A DNA stretch of 64,000 nt from an uncultured Prevotellaceae bacterium (lineage in GTDB: Bacteria > Bacteroidota > Bacteroidia > Bacteroidales > Bacteroidaceae). Under the pieces are notes generated by a model that had not been told where the DNA came from, ran no database searches, and saw nothing but the letters and a program-made list of their open reading frames with translations. A program made the translations under genes and the position numbers. Positions 1 to 9,014 of the stretch are shown here, piece by piece; position 1 is the first letter of the stretch; the number at the start of each line of letters is the position of its first letter. The stretch is taken from positions 152,047 to 216,046 of the forward strand of contig ONLL01000001.1 in NCBI GenBank assembly GCA_900318685.1, written 5' to 3'.

Positions 1-843
1 ATTATCGCTATAGGCATAGGCCAACGTATAGTTGGTATCAGGCAGTCCGAACTCTCCATCCTCCGTCCAACGGCTATAAATAAAGACATACTTGTCCTTA
101 ATCTTGCGGATAGATGATGCCTCGAAGAAACGGAACTTACCCTCCTGATTGCGCCCTGAGATCATATCCTCAACAATCTTCGTGCCAGGCTTCACGGTAG
201 CCATCGTCTGAGGGTCGAGTTCGGCAGCATAAGAACGCTCAAAGCCCCAATAGCCGTATACGCGTCCGTCGTCATCGACGAAGACAGCAGGGTCGAAAGC
301 AAGCACTCCGTCAGTCAGGTTAGGATTGTCTTGACTCCAGTTGCACACCTCGAAGGGACCGTCAGGCCTGCTGCTGCGTGCCACGAGCCCATTGCGCCCT
401 CCCGCCTGGTCGTTGGGATAGAGATAGTAGGTCTTCGTGCCGTCGGGTGCAGTCACGAGTGTTACATCAGGAGCATAGAGCACATCGGCCTTTCCCTCCG
501 GGTCAAGAGGTTCGCCGTTGGCATTCTTGTCGACGGAGAAGATGATGCCATCGTAGCGCCAACAGGTGAGACTATCGACAGATGCCGACCACACCACCTG
601 GTCGCGCCCGCAGTACTCGGTCTTCAGATTGTCATGCGATCCATAGATATACACGCGGTACTTGCCTGGCTGATCGGGGTCCTCGAATACGTAGGGTTCA
701 CCATCAGGTATATGCTCCCAAAGAGGCAGATAGGGATTGCCGGGAGTGGTGAGCACGTCGTTTGTGTCTGCCTTCTGAGCAGTATTGCATCCCGCCGTCA
801 CCATAGCAGCTAGGAGCATAGTTGATAAAACAGAGCGCTTCAT
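1..843 (-). CDS. GH43 family glycoside hydrolase, partial (C-terminus beyond the window)
   Basis: The reading frame begins at the ATG complementary to 841-843 and runs open off the left edge, giving about 281 residues. It starts with a lipoprotein-type signal (MKRSVLSTMLLAAMVTAGC, Cys near residue 19). It then has the Bacteroidetes GH43 pattern: an Asp-containing segment (FEDPDQPGKYRVYIYGSHD, about residue 50), a second Asp segment (FDPAVFVDDDGRVYGYWG) and a candidate acid Glu in FFEASSIRKI. GH43 enzymes are mainly arabinofuranosidases, arabinanases and xylosidases, and the exact substrate cannot be told here. It lies 32 bp after the GH51 arabinofuranosidase on the same strand, so an arabinan or arabinoxylan role is likely. 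It is probably surface- or periplasm-anchored. Confidence 0.82.
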   Translation of the reverse strand, partial: MKRSVLSTMLLAAMVTAGCNTAQKADTNDVLTTPGNPYLPLWEHIPDGEPYVFEDPDQPGKYRVYIYGSHDNLKTEYCGRDQVVWSASVDSLTCWRYDGIIFSVDKNANGEPLDPEGKADVLYAPDVTLVTAPDGTKTYYLYPNDQAGGRNGLVARSSRPDGPFEVCNWSQDNPNLTDGVLAFDPAVFVDDDGRVYGYWGFERSYAAELDPQTMATVKPGTKIVEDMISGRNQEGKFRFFEASSIRKIKDKYVFIYSRWTEDGEFGLPDTNYTLAYAYSDN

Positions 844-875
844 GCTATCACTATTTTTACGAATGGCAACTCTTC

Positions 876-2951
876 CTACAGCTGATATTCATACATCACC
901 ATCGAGTAGGGCTTCAGCTCGACCTTGAACTTCTTCTGAGCCTTCAGCGTCTCCGTCTGCGGAGCGATGGGCTGCTGGTCGAAGTTGTTCTCGTCGTCTG
1001 CCTTGCCGGCAATCGTAGTCTTGGTGACCTGCTTCTTCAGGGCGAAGCGCGAAAGGTTGACGTTGGCGGTCTTCGGCTCGGCATCAGCATTGCAAAGCTT
1101 CACGAAGAGGCGGCGCGTCTTCACATTGAGGACGACCGACTGCCCATAATGGCTGTTCTCTACAGGCTGACAAACTCCGGCTGCATCACCTTCGAACGTG
1201 ACGCAGTCGCCGTAGTAATACTGTCCTGCGCTCTGGCCGAACATCTGCTGCACGTAGTAACTGCAGGTGAGGAAGGGACGCTCGTTGTCGAAGTAGATGA
1301 GGTCGGGGTTCCAGTTGGTAGCATTCTTGCGGGCGAAGAGCGGAGCATAGCTGGTCATGCAGACCACATCGCCATTGCGCTCGACATGGAGCAGATAGAG
1401 ACCCTCGGCCAAAGCATCGATGAGCTTCTTGTCCTTGGCAGCATACTCGCCCAGATAGACCTTCGTCTTGCGGTCGCGCGGATAGTTGTCGTACTGGCGT
1501 GAGGAGAGGAAGTACTTGTTCTGCTCGTAGTAGTGCTCGTCGATGATGGGCATACCCAGCTCCTCGGCCAGTTTCCAGCCTGCCTCGTAGTCGGGATTGC
1601 CAGGGTGAGAGCCCGGGCCAGCAGTACCGACGATGACAATCTCGGGGTGAGCCTTCGTCACCTTATTATATATATACTTAAAGCGCTCGATGAACTCGGG
1701 CGAGATCTTCTCCTCGTTGCCGAGTCCCAGATACTTCAGGTTGAAGGGCTTCGGGTGGCCGGCATCGGCACGCATCTTGGCCCACTTCGACTTGGCAGGA
1801 TCGCCATTGGCCCATTCAATGAGGTCGAGGGCGTCCTGCACCCACATATCCATCTGCTCCATGGGACAGGCGTCCTGAGCTTGCTCCGGCCACATGTTCC
1901 AGCCGCCGTTGGCACCCTGGCAGTTCACGCCGCAAGGGAGGATGGGCACGGGAGCCATGCCGAGGTCCTCACAGAACTGGAAGTACTCATAATAGCCCAA
2001 GCCCATCGACTGGTGGTAGCCCCAGGTGTTCTTCAGCTGCAGGCGCTCGTGGCGCGGACCGATGGTGTTCTTCCAATGGTAGGTGTCCCAGAAGCCGTCG
2101 CCGCCGCCGTGTACCACGCAACCGCCGGGGAAGCGCATGAACTTAGGCTGCAGGTCGGCCAGTGCCTGAGCCAGGTCCTTACGCAGGCCGTGACCCTTGT
2201 AAGTGTCCTGCGGCATGAGCGACACGTCGTCCAAAATGACGTCACCCTCGTTGAGCATCAGCAGCTGCAGGGCAGCATTTTTGCAGTCAGCAGTGGGTAT
2301 CAGCGTAGCCTTATGCTCGTGCAGACGATAAAAGCGGTTAGGTTGCTGAGGCTGTTGCCCCTCTGTAAACGCCACGTCGCGAACCACCTCAATGATAGTG
2401 TCGCACAACAGTTTCGGATCCCTGCCCCAGCCCTGTGGCTCTACGAGTGCGATGCGCATCGTCATGGGCTTGTCGCCCCAGTTGACCATGCGCACGGAGA
2501 AGTCGTACATCTCGCCCGCCTTCACCACGATGCCGTCGAAGCCGTCGTTTTGCAAGCCGAAGCCCTTCCAGCCTTTATAGTCCTTGTACTCCTTGACGCG
2601 TTCAGCGTGCAGCTTCATGCGGGTGTTCGACTGGTAGAACATTCTGGGGGCGGAACCAGGCATATTCATGGTTGTAGGCTGGATGTACCCTAATGAGTGG
2701 CCTGGGCGGATGACCTTCCACGCGGTGGCGGGTCCCCAGCCATCCTTCTCGTTGGCGTTGAACTCAAACGAGCCGTTTTGCACGAGCTCAGCATAGAGTC
2801 CTCCGTCAGCACTCGACGAGATGTCCTCGAAGAAGATGCCGATCAACTCGTCACTAATAGCCTTTCCGCCCTTTGGGGCCTTCATAGAATTCTGGGCACT
2901 CATGCCCATCGAAGCTGCCAGAAGCGCAGCGCAGAGAATGGTTTTGTTCAT
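876..2951 (-). CDS. Alpha-L-arabinofuranosidase, GH51
   Basis: 691 residues with an N-terminal signal peptide (MNKTILCAALLAASMGMSAQ). GH51 hallmarks are visible: GIFFEDISSSADGGLYAELVQN near the N-terminus, the acid/base Glu413 in GLGNEE and the nucleophile Glu502 in YLGEYAA. The C-terminal beta-domain ends in PYSMVMYEYQL, as is usual. The family releases terminal alpha-L-arabinofuranose from arabinan, arabinogalactan or arabinoxylan. It sits between a DUF5686 gene (18 bp upstream) and a GH43 gene (32 bp downstream), so it is probably co-transcribed with both. A second, longer GH51 lies at 45.7-48.2 kb. The two share the core motif KWAKMRADAGHPKPF but differ in accessory regions. Confidence 0.93.
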   Translation of the reverse strand: MNKTILCAALLAASMGMSAQNSMKAPKGGKAISDELIGIFFEDISSSADGGLYAELVQNGSFEFNANEKDGWGPATAWKVIRPGHSLGYIQPTTMNMPGSAPRMFYQSNTRMKLHAERVKEYKDYKGWKGFGLQNDGFDGIVVKAGEMYDFSVRMVNWGDKPMTMRIALVEPQGWGRDPKLLCDTIIEVVRDVAFTEGQQPQQPNRFYRLHEHKATLIPTADCKNAALQLLMLNEGDVILDDVSLMPQDTYKGHGLRKDLAQALADLQPKFMRFPGGCVVHGGGDGFWDTYHWKNTIGPRHERLQLKNTWGYHQSMGLGYYEYFQFCEDLGMAPVPILPCGVNCQGANGGWNMWPEQAQDACPMEQMDMWVQDALDLIEWANGDPAKSKWAKMRADAGHPKPFNLKYLGLGNEEKISPEFIERFKYIYNKVTKAHPEIVIVGTAGPGSHPGNPDYEAGWKLAEELGMPIIDEHYYEQNKYFLSSRQYDNYPRDRKTKVYLGEYAAKDKKLIDALAEGLYLLHVERNGDVVCMTSYAPLFARKNATNWNPDLIYFDNERPFLTCSYYVQQMFGQSAGQYYYGDCVTFEGDAAGVCQPVENSHYGQSVVLNVKTRRLFVKLCNADAEPKTANVNLSRFALKKQVTKTTIAGKADDENNFDQQPIAPQTETLKAQKKFKVELKPYSMVMYEYQL

Positions 2952-2969
2952 CTTATCGGTTGTTTTTAG

Positions 2970-5618
2970 TTAGAATGTCATTCTGATCATGAAGCGCACT
3001 CCATGCTTGTGGGCCGTAGGCAGATGGAGATAGCTCAGTCGGCGCACATACTCCACATGCACGATCTTGAAGATGTTGTGAACACCTGCCGACACCTCCC
3101 AATAAGGTTTTTTCGAGTCCATGATGTAGGAGCCTTCGGGGAAGTACATCAGCGTGCCGTCGCCGGCATTTTGTGCCAGCGTAGGATTGTTCTTATCGGA
3201 GAGGTCGCCCCAGAGACACTTCACCGTAAACCACTCACGCCATTTCAGCTTGCGGAGCAGCGGGATGCGGTTGAGAATCTTGCCGTTCATATCCCAGAAG
3301 ATCATGAGCGAGGCATAGCGGTCGTTGAGGAACTCCATGTTGTTGATGGCTGTGAAGGTGTAGTCCTGCATGATGTACGAGAGGTTGGTCTCGGGCATGA
3401 TGAGCAAGGGGAAGGGTACCTTGTTCCATTGAATGCCTCCCTTGACGTAGCAGTCGAGCTTTCCCCACGACTTTAGCCAGAAGCGCTTGTAGATACTGAC
3501 CTCCGAGAAGTTGTAGGTATAGTCGCCTCCGAGGAAATCCTTCAAGCCCATCGTGTGACTGATGGTGAAGACGGGCGAGTCGAGGTTGATGGGCAATCGG
3601 CGCTGCTTGGTGTTGATGAACGTCTCGCCAGGAGCAAAGCGCAGCTCGCCACGCAGCTCGGTAGTGCGCAGCTTCTGTGACATAACCGGACTGAGCCCCT
3701 CTTCTTGCATCGTCCTACAAATAGTATTGTCGAATGAAGTTACAGGATTCGACCAATTAGACCATATCTGACGATTATCACTCTCGCTGAGTGGGACAAA
3801 GAACAGTTCACCCGCTCCCTCGTTCTCCTCGTGCTTCAGCTGGAAGGTGGTGCGGAAGCCCCAGTCCTCCTCGCGCTCGAAGGTGAGCGACTGGCGGTTG
3901 TAGAACATCATCTTGTCGACCTTCGCCCACTTGAACGATGTGAACACATTATCCTTATCAGTATGCATAAACTTGTCGCTGGGGCTCATCACGTCGTAGG
4001 TGGACTGCAAGGTCAGTATGCGCTTGGGGAACTCACGCGGCAGGTACTCCTTCTTGTTGAACGAGTAGATGAGGTCGCCTTTGTAGTAGGTCTTCTTCGA
4101 GTCGAGACCGCGTGCGATGTAGCCTGCCGCAAAGAAGTTGGAGTCGAGGTTTGCTGTGGTCTGAGCCGAGAAGCGGAAGCGGTAGCCATCGACGAAGTTG
4201 TTGGTAATCATCGTGTTGATAGGACCGATATCCACCTTCGAAGGTCTCTTGGGCGTGCCGGTCTCCACGAAGTTCTCGATGAAAGCCTTAGCCACGAAGA
4301 GGATATAATTGAAGCCCTTGATCTGCTCCAGCCCGTGCACAAAGGCATCCATCGAGCTCTCGCTCTTCGTCAGCTCCACCTGTCGGTACTGCGCCCAGAA
4401 GTCGTCACCCTGCATCATCGCGTTGACATCCTTCACCTCCTTCTTCTTGCCCTTGAACAGCTGCTTGGGCAGCTCGTCGAAAGCATAGTCGGTAATGCGA
4501 GTGTTGCGTATGACGGCAAACTGCGCAAGGAACGAGGCCACCTTCAACTCAGTAAACATATCGTCGACCGAGAGCACCCAGTCGCCGTCGGGCAGCTGCC
4601 GGAACTCCTGCGTGACCTTCATGTTCTCCACGAAATTCACATCCGAGCGCTTGGGTATGGTCATCTCGCATCGCTTCACCTGATAGCTCGAGTCGGCCAG
4701 GATGAAGAGGTCGCCGCGAAAACCGAAGTCCTGCTGGTTGTTGGGCAGGAACGAGAGGTGGAAACAAAGGTCGTGGTCGACGTAGATGGTGTCCTGAATA
4801 TAATAACGGTAGAAAGCGATGGCATCGTCGCCGATGGGCGAAGTGAAGGGGTACTGCAACAGGCGTATCTGGTTGTCGTAGATATTGATGTCGGTAAACA
4901 CGTCCTTCATCAGCGTGGTGAGTATGTCGCCCGTCTGTATGAGGTCGTTGATGCCCTGATTGTTCATACCCTTGATGATGGTCTTCTCGTCGTGCGGGTC
5001 CTTGCGGTAAATCTTCTGCGAGACGGTCTCGTCGACTGAGATGGGCAGGATGAGCTTGTTGTTGTAGGGGCACACCTCCACCTGGTTGAGCAGCCATTGC
5101 TTCTTGGCAAACTTGCCCGAGTCGAGGAACTGCGAGGTGATGTCGTTGAGGGCCAGGGTCAGCTTCTGGTACTTGTTGTACTGATAGAAGTCACGATTCG
5201 AGAGGTCGGTACGCTTCTTGGCTGCTACCACCTTCCTCATCAGCTCTACAGCCGGATTGTTCTTACGGCTGTAGCGCGAGCGCTTCGACTTAATGGTCAC
5301 CTCGCTGAGCAACTTGCTGTCGGGCTTGAGGCGTATGCGCAGGTAATGGGGTGTGCGGTTGTCGACGACCACCGTCTGCTGCTGATAGCCTATGGCGCTG
5401 AAGGTGAGCGGCCATCCGTCGTGACGGGCTATGCTGTAGTAGCCGTTCACGTCCGAAGCCACCGCCACACCGTGCCCTCGATAGGAACAGCTGGCAAAGG
5501 AGATAGTGTCGCCCGTCTGCTCGTCGATGACATGTCCCGTAATGGTCTGCGCATCCACTCCCAGACAGGCAAGGATGAAGACCGACAAACTTATTACTAT
5601 CCTTCTCAGTCTCATCAT
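2970..5618 (-). CDS. DUF5686 / carboxypeptidase-regulatory-like outer membrane protein
   Basis: About 882 residues from the chosen start MMRLRRIVISL, which overlaps the upstream stop codon by four bases (ATGA). An in-frame alternative lies nine codons further upstream. A signal peptide is followed by a CarboxypepD_reg-like beta-sandwich (TITGHVIDEQTGDTISFA, about residues 25-110). A long DUF5686 region follows that is rich in alternating beta-strands and ends in an aromatic residue (RFMIRMTF), typical of an outer-membrane barrel. The biochemical role of DUF5686 proteins is not established. Translational coupling to the CDP-alcohol phosphotransferase gene suggests an envelope function. Confidence 0.8.
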   Translation of the reverse strand: MMRLRRIVISLSVFILACLGVDAQTITGHVIDEQTGDTISFASCSYRGHGVAVASDVNGYYSIARHDGWPLTFSAIGYQQQTVVVDNRTPHYLRIRLKPDSKLLSEVTIKSKRSRYSRKNNPAVELMRKVVAAKKRTDLSNRDFYQYNKYQKLTLALNDITSQFLDSGKFAKKQWLLNQVEVCPYNNKLILPISVDETVSQKIYRKDPHDEKTIIKGMNNQGINDLIQTGDILTTLMKDVFTDINIYDNQIRLLQYPFTSPIGDDAIAFYRYYIQDTIYVDHDLCFHLSFLPNNQQDFGFRGDLFILADSSYQVKRCEMTIPKRSDVNFVENMKVTQEFRQLPDGDWVLSVDDMFTELKVASFLAQFAVIRNTRITDYAFDELPKQLFKGKKKEVKDVNAMMQGDDFWAQYRQVELTKSESSMDAFVHGLEQIKGFNYILFVAKAFIENFVETGTPKRPSKVDIGPINTMITNNFVDGYRFRFSAQTTANLDSNFFAAGYIARGLDSKKTYYKGDLIYSFNKKEYLPREFPKRILTLQSTYDVMSPSDKFMHTDKDNVFTSFKWAKVDKMMFYNRQSLTFEREEDWGFRTTFQLKHEENEGAGELFFVPLSESDNRQIWSNWSNPVTSFDNTICRTMQEEGLSPVMSQKLRTTELRGELRFAPGETFINTKQRRLPINLDSPVFTISHTMGLKDFLGGDYTYNFSEVSIYKRFWLKSWGKLDCYVKGGIQWNKVPFPLLIMPETNLSYIMQDYTFTAINNMEFLNDRYASLMIFWDMNGKILNRIPLLRKLKWREWFTVKCLWGDLSDKNNPTLAQNAGDGTLMYFPEGSYIMDSKKPYWEVSAGVHNIFKIVHVEYVRRLSYLHLPTAHKHGVRFMIRMTF

Positions 5619-6589
5619 TTGGCAGTTAGGTTCATCTCCTTGCACATCTTCTCATGCCGGTAGTGCATGTAGTAGTAAAGAGCGGCGAGCACGGTAATCT
5701 CGAAAAGCGGATAGATCCAAGGCTCGTTGACAAGGCAGCTGACAAACATCACGATAGCTCGCGTGTTGTGGGTCAGCGTGTTGGTCATCCACATTAGGGG
5801 CAGACTCTTCGAGCGGAAGTCCTGCCTGAGGCTCTCGGGCATATCGGCTGCGCTGGGGTACTGGGCTTTCACCTGGCGGAAGAACTTCTGGAACTCAGGA
5901 GTGTTCTTCTCCTGCTTCCTGCACCATCCGATGTAGAAGTAGTGGAAGACATAGTCCCAGAAATGACCGTCGGCACCTACGGTAAAGGGTCCCCACTTAC
6001 GCTTGGGAGTCTCGTCGAGGAAGCGTTGCTCCTGCTCTGTGCTGTTCAGCTCGCTGCCTTCCTCGCCCTTAATGAAATAGAGGTGTATCTGCCGGTAGTA
6101 GTCGGCCAGCTGACATTGGCGGGCATGCCAGTAGAAGCCGGCGAATCCGCAGAGAATGAAGCCCCAGAACGTCCAGTTCACGCTACCTCCGGAGAAAGGC
6201 AGGGGCTGGTTCCACAGGCGCAGGGCGATGCCCAGATAGCAGAAGAAGAACCACACGTCGCTGGCCAGGCCGTCGAGCATGCGTCCGATAGCGGTCTTGT
6301 GATTAGTCAGGCGAGCCATCTGCCCGTCGGTGCTGTCGCAGAAGTTGGCCAGCATCAGCAGGATGACGCCGCACACGTTCCACCATAGCTCAGTATGGTA
6401 GAAGCAGAAGCCTGCGCCTGCTCCGAGGAACATCGAGAGGATGGTGACGAAGTTGGGCGTAACACCAATTTTTATCCACATCAGCGCAAACATCAGGCCG
6501 ATGGGACGAGTGAAGTAGACATCGAGTGTCTCCTCCGTGTCGTTCGACTTGAACGACTCATGTAAAAGCTGTTTAAATGACTTATCCAT
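5615..6589 (-). CDS. CDP-alcohol phosphatidyltransferase family membrane protein
   Basis: 324 residues with several hydrophobic segments. The CDP-alcohol phosphotransferase signature is at residues 85-111: D85, D88-G89, A92-R93, G102, D106 and D111. The family displaces CMP from a CDP-alcohol by an acceptor hydroxyl in the membrane, making phospholipids or related polar lipids. One oddity is visible: the last Asp follows D106 after four residues (GLAS), whereas the classical motif has three, so this is a divergent subfamily. About 100 polar residues (roughly 150-250) are inserted between membrane segments. The gene is head-to-head with a CTP-dependent cytidylyltransferase gene, with 116 bp between start codons. 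That suggests the latter may make its CDP-substrate. Confidence 0.85.
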   Translation of the reverse strand: MDKSFKQLLHESFKSNDTEETLDVYFTRPIGLMFALMWIKIGVTPNFVTILSMFLGAGAGFCFYHTELWWNVCGVILLMLANFCDSTDGQMARLTNHKTAIGRMLDGLASDVWFFFCYLGIALRLWNQPLPFSGGSVNWTFWGFILCGFAGFYWHARQCQLADYYRQIHLYFIKGEEGSELNSTEQEQRFLDETPKRKWGPFTVGADGHFWDYVFHYFYIGWCRKQEKNTPEFQKFFRQVKAQYPSAADMPESLRQDFRSKSLPLMWMTNTLTHNTRAIVMFVSCLVNEPWIYPLFEITVLAALYYYMHYRHEKMCKEMNLTAK

Positions 6590-6610
6590 AATTGATCATA
6601 GTCTTCAGGG

Positions 6611-6620
6611 TGCAAAGGTA
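6611..6620 (-). promoter_or_regulatory. Candidate Bacteroidetes -7 box for the CDP-alcohol transferase operon
   Basis: On the minus strand the sequence reads TACCTTTGCA, matching the TAnnTTTG -7 consensus of the Bacteroidetes primary sigma factor. It is 22 bp before the ATG at 6589 and faces the plus-strand promoter 45 bp away. Confidence 0.6.
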
Positions 6621-6664
6621 ATCATTTTTTGCGAGATATTCTTGCTTGTCACGAAAAAAAATCG

Positions 6665-6673
6665 TAACTTTGC
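6665..6673 (+). promoter_or_regulatory. Candidate -7 box for the cytidylyltransferase gene
   Basis: TAACTTTGC matches the TAnnTTTG consensus, with TTG trinucleotides about 20 bp upstream that could serve as the -33 element. It is 32 bp before the ATG at 6706. Confidence 0.6.
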
Positions 6674-6705
6674 CCTCACTTAATCAATAATCAACCGGAA
6701 AGAGA

Positions 6706-7353
6706 ATGAAACAGACCGACAAGAACATCATCATGGTCACAGCTGGGGGCGTTGGCGAGCGCTTTGGAAGCAGCGTTCCCAAGCAGTATATTGAAGTGAA
6801 CGGGCGCAAGGTTATCTCCTATGTCATCGAAGCCTGCAAACAGAGCCAGCTGGCCGATGCCATCCTCATCGTCGCCCACCCGAAGTATCACGACGAGCTG
6901 AAGGCCGAATTTGGAGTCGACGTGACCGCCAGCGGTCCTGAACTGAACGTCACCAAGCGCAACGGCATCGACTACATTCGTGAGCATAGCGCCTGCGAGA
7001 AGCTCATCGTCGCCGATGCTGTCAGGCCTGCCATCGAGAGCCGGGTGCTCGACAAGTTCTTCGCCCTGCTCGATGAATATGATGCCGTAGCAAGTGCCCG
7101 CAAGATTACCGACAGCCTGGGACGCTATGGAGAGTGGATCGTCAACCGCGAGGAATACTACACACTCTCAGCCCCCGAGGCATTCCGCTTCGACCTGCTG
7201 GAACGGCATTTCAAGGCCGACTCGTCCCTTACCGAGTCTATCCAGCAACTGCCCGACACGTCTAAGGTGTATCTGGATTTCGACGTGCCCTACTACGACA
7301 AGCTCACCTATCCCGGCGATCTCATCAGAATACAGCACATGCTGCAGAAATGA
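6706..7353 (+). CDS. IspD/TarI-family cytidylyltransferase
   Basis: 215 residues. The N-terminal nucleotide-binding loop is A13-G-G-V-G-E-R19-F-G followed by P25-K26-Q27-Y28, the CTP-binding signature of IspD (2-C-methyl-D-erythritol 4-phosphate cytidylyltransferase) and TarI (ribitol-5-phosphate cytidylyltransferase). The C-terminal YYDKLTYPGDL matches the family's conserved Lys and (K/R)xPxD region. Housekeeping IspD versus a CDP-polyol enzyme cannot be decided from sequence alone. Pairing head-to-head with a CDP-alcohol phosphotransferase favours a polyol-phosphate enzyme, but this is inference. The gene has its own promoter box and the next gene starts 104 bp later from a separate promoter. 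Confidence 0.8.
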   Translation: MKQTDKNIIMVTAGGVGERFGSSVPKQYIEVNGRKVISYVIEACKQSQLADAILIVAHPKYHDELKAEFGVDVTASGPELNVTKRNGIDYIREHSACEKLIVADAVRPAIESRVLDKFFALLDEYDAVASARKITDSLGRYGEWIVNREEYYTLSAPEAFRFDLLERHFKADSSLTESIQQLPDTSKVYLDFDVPYYDKLTYPGDLIRIQHMLQK

Positions 7354-7424
7354 TTTGCAGGGGTACTTTCGCAAGGAATTAAAAAATAAATCGGGAATTA
7401 TTTTGCATTCCGCCCGCTTTTTCG

Positions 7425-7433
7425 TACCTTTGC
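7425..7433 (+). promoter_or_regulatory. Promoter of the RNA methyltransferase gene
   Basis: A TACCTTTGC -7 box is preceded by TTTG at 7401-7404, about 20 bp upstream, giving a well-spaced Bacteroidetes promoter. It is 24 bp before the ATG at 7458. Confidence 0.65.
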
Positions 7434-7457
7434 AAACGAAAATAGCTATTTCATTCG

Positions 7458-9014
7458 ATGAACCAGGAATTTGAACTGATTGCCAAGACCTTTATGGGGC
7501 TCGAGCCCGTCTTGGCAAAGGAATTGACCCAGCTGGGGGCCAACAACGTTGAGATTGGTAGACGCATGGTGTCGTTTACAGGTGACAAAGAGATGATGTA
7601 TCGTGCCAACTTCCAACTGCACACGGCCATCAAGATTCTAAAACCCATCAGCCACTTCAAGGCAAGCTGCGCCGACGACGTCTACGAAGAAATTAAGAAG
7701 ATGGACTGGACCGAGTACCTCGCCGACGACAAGACCTTTGCCGTCGATAGTGTCGTGTTCTCCGAGGAGTTCCGCCACTCAAAGTTCGTCAGCTACAAGG
7801 TGAAGGACGCCATCGTCGACCAGCTACGCGAGCGCACAGGCAAGCGGCCCAACATATCGGTCAGCAATCCTGACCTGCGACTCCACATCCACATCGCCGA
7901 GGACAACTGCACCCTCTGCCTTGACTCCAGCGGCGAGAGCCTCCACCGCCGAGGATACCGCCAGGAGAGCGTCGAAGCTCCCATCAACGAGGTGCTCGCA
8001 GCCGGCATCATCATGATGACCGGATGGCAGGGCGATACCGATTTCATCGACCCTATGTGCGGCAGCGGCACCTTCCCCATCGAGGCAGCTCTCATCGCAT
8101 GCAACATGGCCCCTGGACTCTTCCGCAAGGAGTATGCCTTCGAGAAATGGGCCGACTTCGACGAGGAGCTCTTCGACCGTATCTATAACGACGACTCGCA
8201 GGAGCGTGAGTTCAAGCACCATATCTACGGCTACGACATCGACTTCAAGGCCGTGAACACGGCTCGCACCAACGTCAAGGCAGCCGGACTCACCAGCTGC
8301 ATCACCATAGAGCAGCAGGACTTCAAGGACTTCGTGCAGCCCAAGGACAAGGCCATCATCGTCACCAACCCGCCCTACGGCGAACGTATCTCCACACCCA
8401 ACCTGCTCGACACCTACCGCATGATAGGCGAGCGCCTGAAGCATCAGTTCATCGGCAACGACGCCTGGATCCTATCCTACCGAGAGGAATGCTTCGAGCA
8501 GATAGGGCTGAAGCCCTCCATCAAGATTCCCCTCTACAACGGATCACTTGAGTGCGAACTACGCAAGTACCAGATGTTCGACGGCAAAATGAAGGTATTC
8601 CGTAGCGAGGGAGGAGCCGTGAAGACCGATGAGGAGAAACGACAGATGGCCGAGAAGCATCGTTTCAAGAAGGAGCGCGACTTCAAGCAGCGCCTCACCG
8701 AACAGGAGGAGAACGAAGACAGCGACATCCGCTCCTTCACCTTCCATCACCACGAGATAGGTGGCGAGCGCAGCATGAAGGGCGACCGCAAGCCACGTTT
8801 CAACCGAGAACCCCGCGACTCAGAATACTCCGAAAAGCCCGGAAAGTCAGGATACTCTGGCAAGTCCGTCAAGTCCGGCTTCTCCGGAAAATCCGGAAAA
8901 TCCGGGAAACCCGGTACCCCCAGAGACACTAAGAACCGCGGCGGTCACGAGCGTTTCGACCGTCAAGGCGGAGGCAAGCGTAACAACAAACGATTCAACC
9001 GCGATGAAGACTAA
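7458..9014 (+). CDS. THUMP-domain class I SAM-dependent RNA methyltransferase (RlmL N-terminal-like)
   Basis: 518 residues. It has an N-terminal ferredoxin-like/THUMP region (about 1-160), then a Rossmann methyltransferase with the SAM loop D198-P-M-C-G-S-G-T-F and the catalytic N-P-P-Y at 304-307. This is the arrangement of RlmL-type enzymes that methylate N2 of guanines in 23S rRNA (m2G2445). The enzyme fold ends near residue 390. The last 120 residues are basic and low-complexity, with runs of G-K-S-G-x-S-G-K-S from a degenerate tandem repeat at about 8821-8930, then an R/G/N-rich tail. The gene overlaps the start of the peptidase gene by 11 bp. Confidence 0.85.
   Translation: MNQEFELIAKTFMGLEPVLAKELTQLGANNVEIGRRMVSFTGDKEMMYRANFQLHTAIKILKPISHFKASCADDVYEEIKKMDWTEYLADDKTFAVDSVVFSEEFRHSKFVSYKVKDAIVDQLRERTGKRPNISVSNPDLRLHIHIAEDNCTLCLDSSGESLHRRGYRQESVEAPINEVLAAGIIMMTGWQGDTDFIDPMCGSGTFPIEAALIACNMAPGLFRKEYAFEKWADFDEELFDRIYNDDSQEREFKHHIYGYDIDFKAVNTARTNVKAAGLTSCITIEQQDFKDFVQPKDKAIIVTNPPYGERISTPNLLDTYRMIGERLKHQFIGNDAWILSYREECFEQIGLKPSIKIPLYNGSLECELRKYQMFDGKMKVFRSEGGAVKTDEEKRQMAEKHRFKKERDFKQRLTEQEENEDSDIRSFTFHHHEIGGERSMKGDRKPRFNREPRDSEYSEKPGKSGYSGKSVKSGFSGKSGKSGKPGTPRDTKNRGGHERFDRQGGGKRNNKRFNRDED

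Noticed and set aside
1160-1640. Minus-strand and plus-strand frames inside the first GH51 gene
   Set aside because: They are shadows of the GC-rich coding sequence, with no start signals or known domains.
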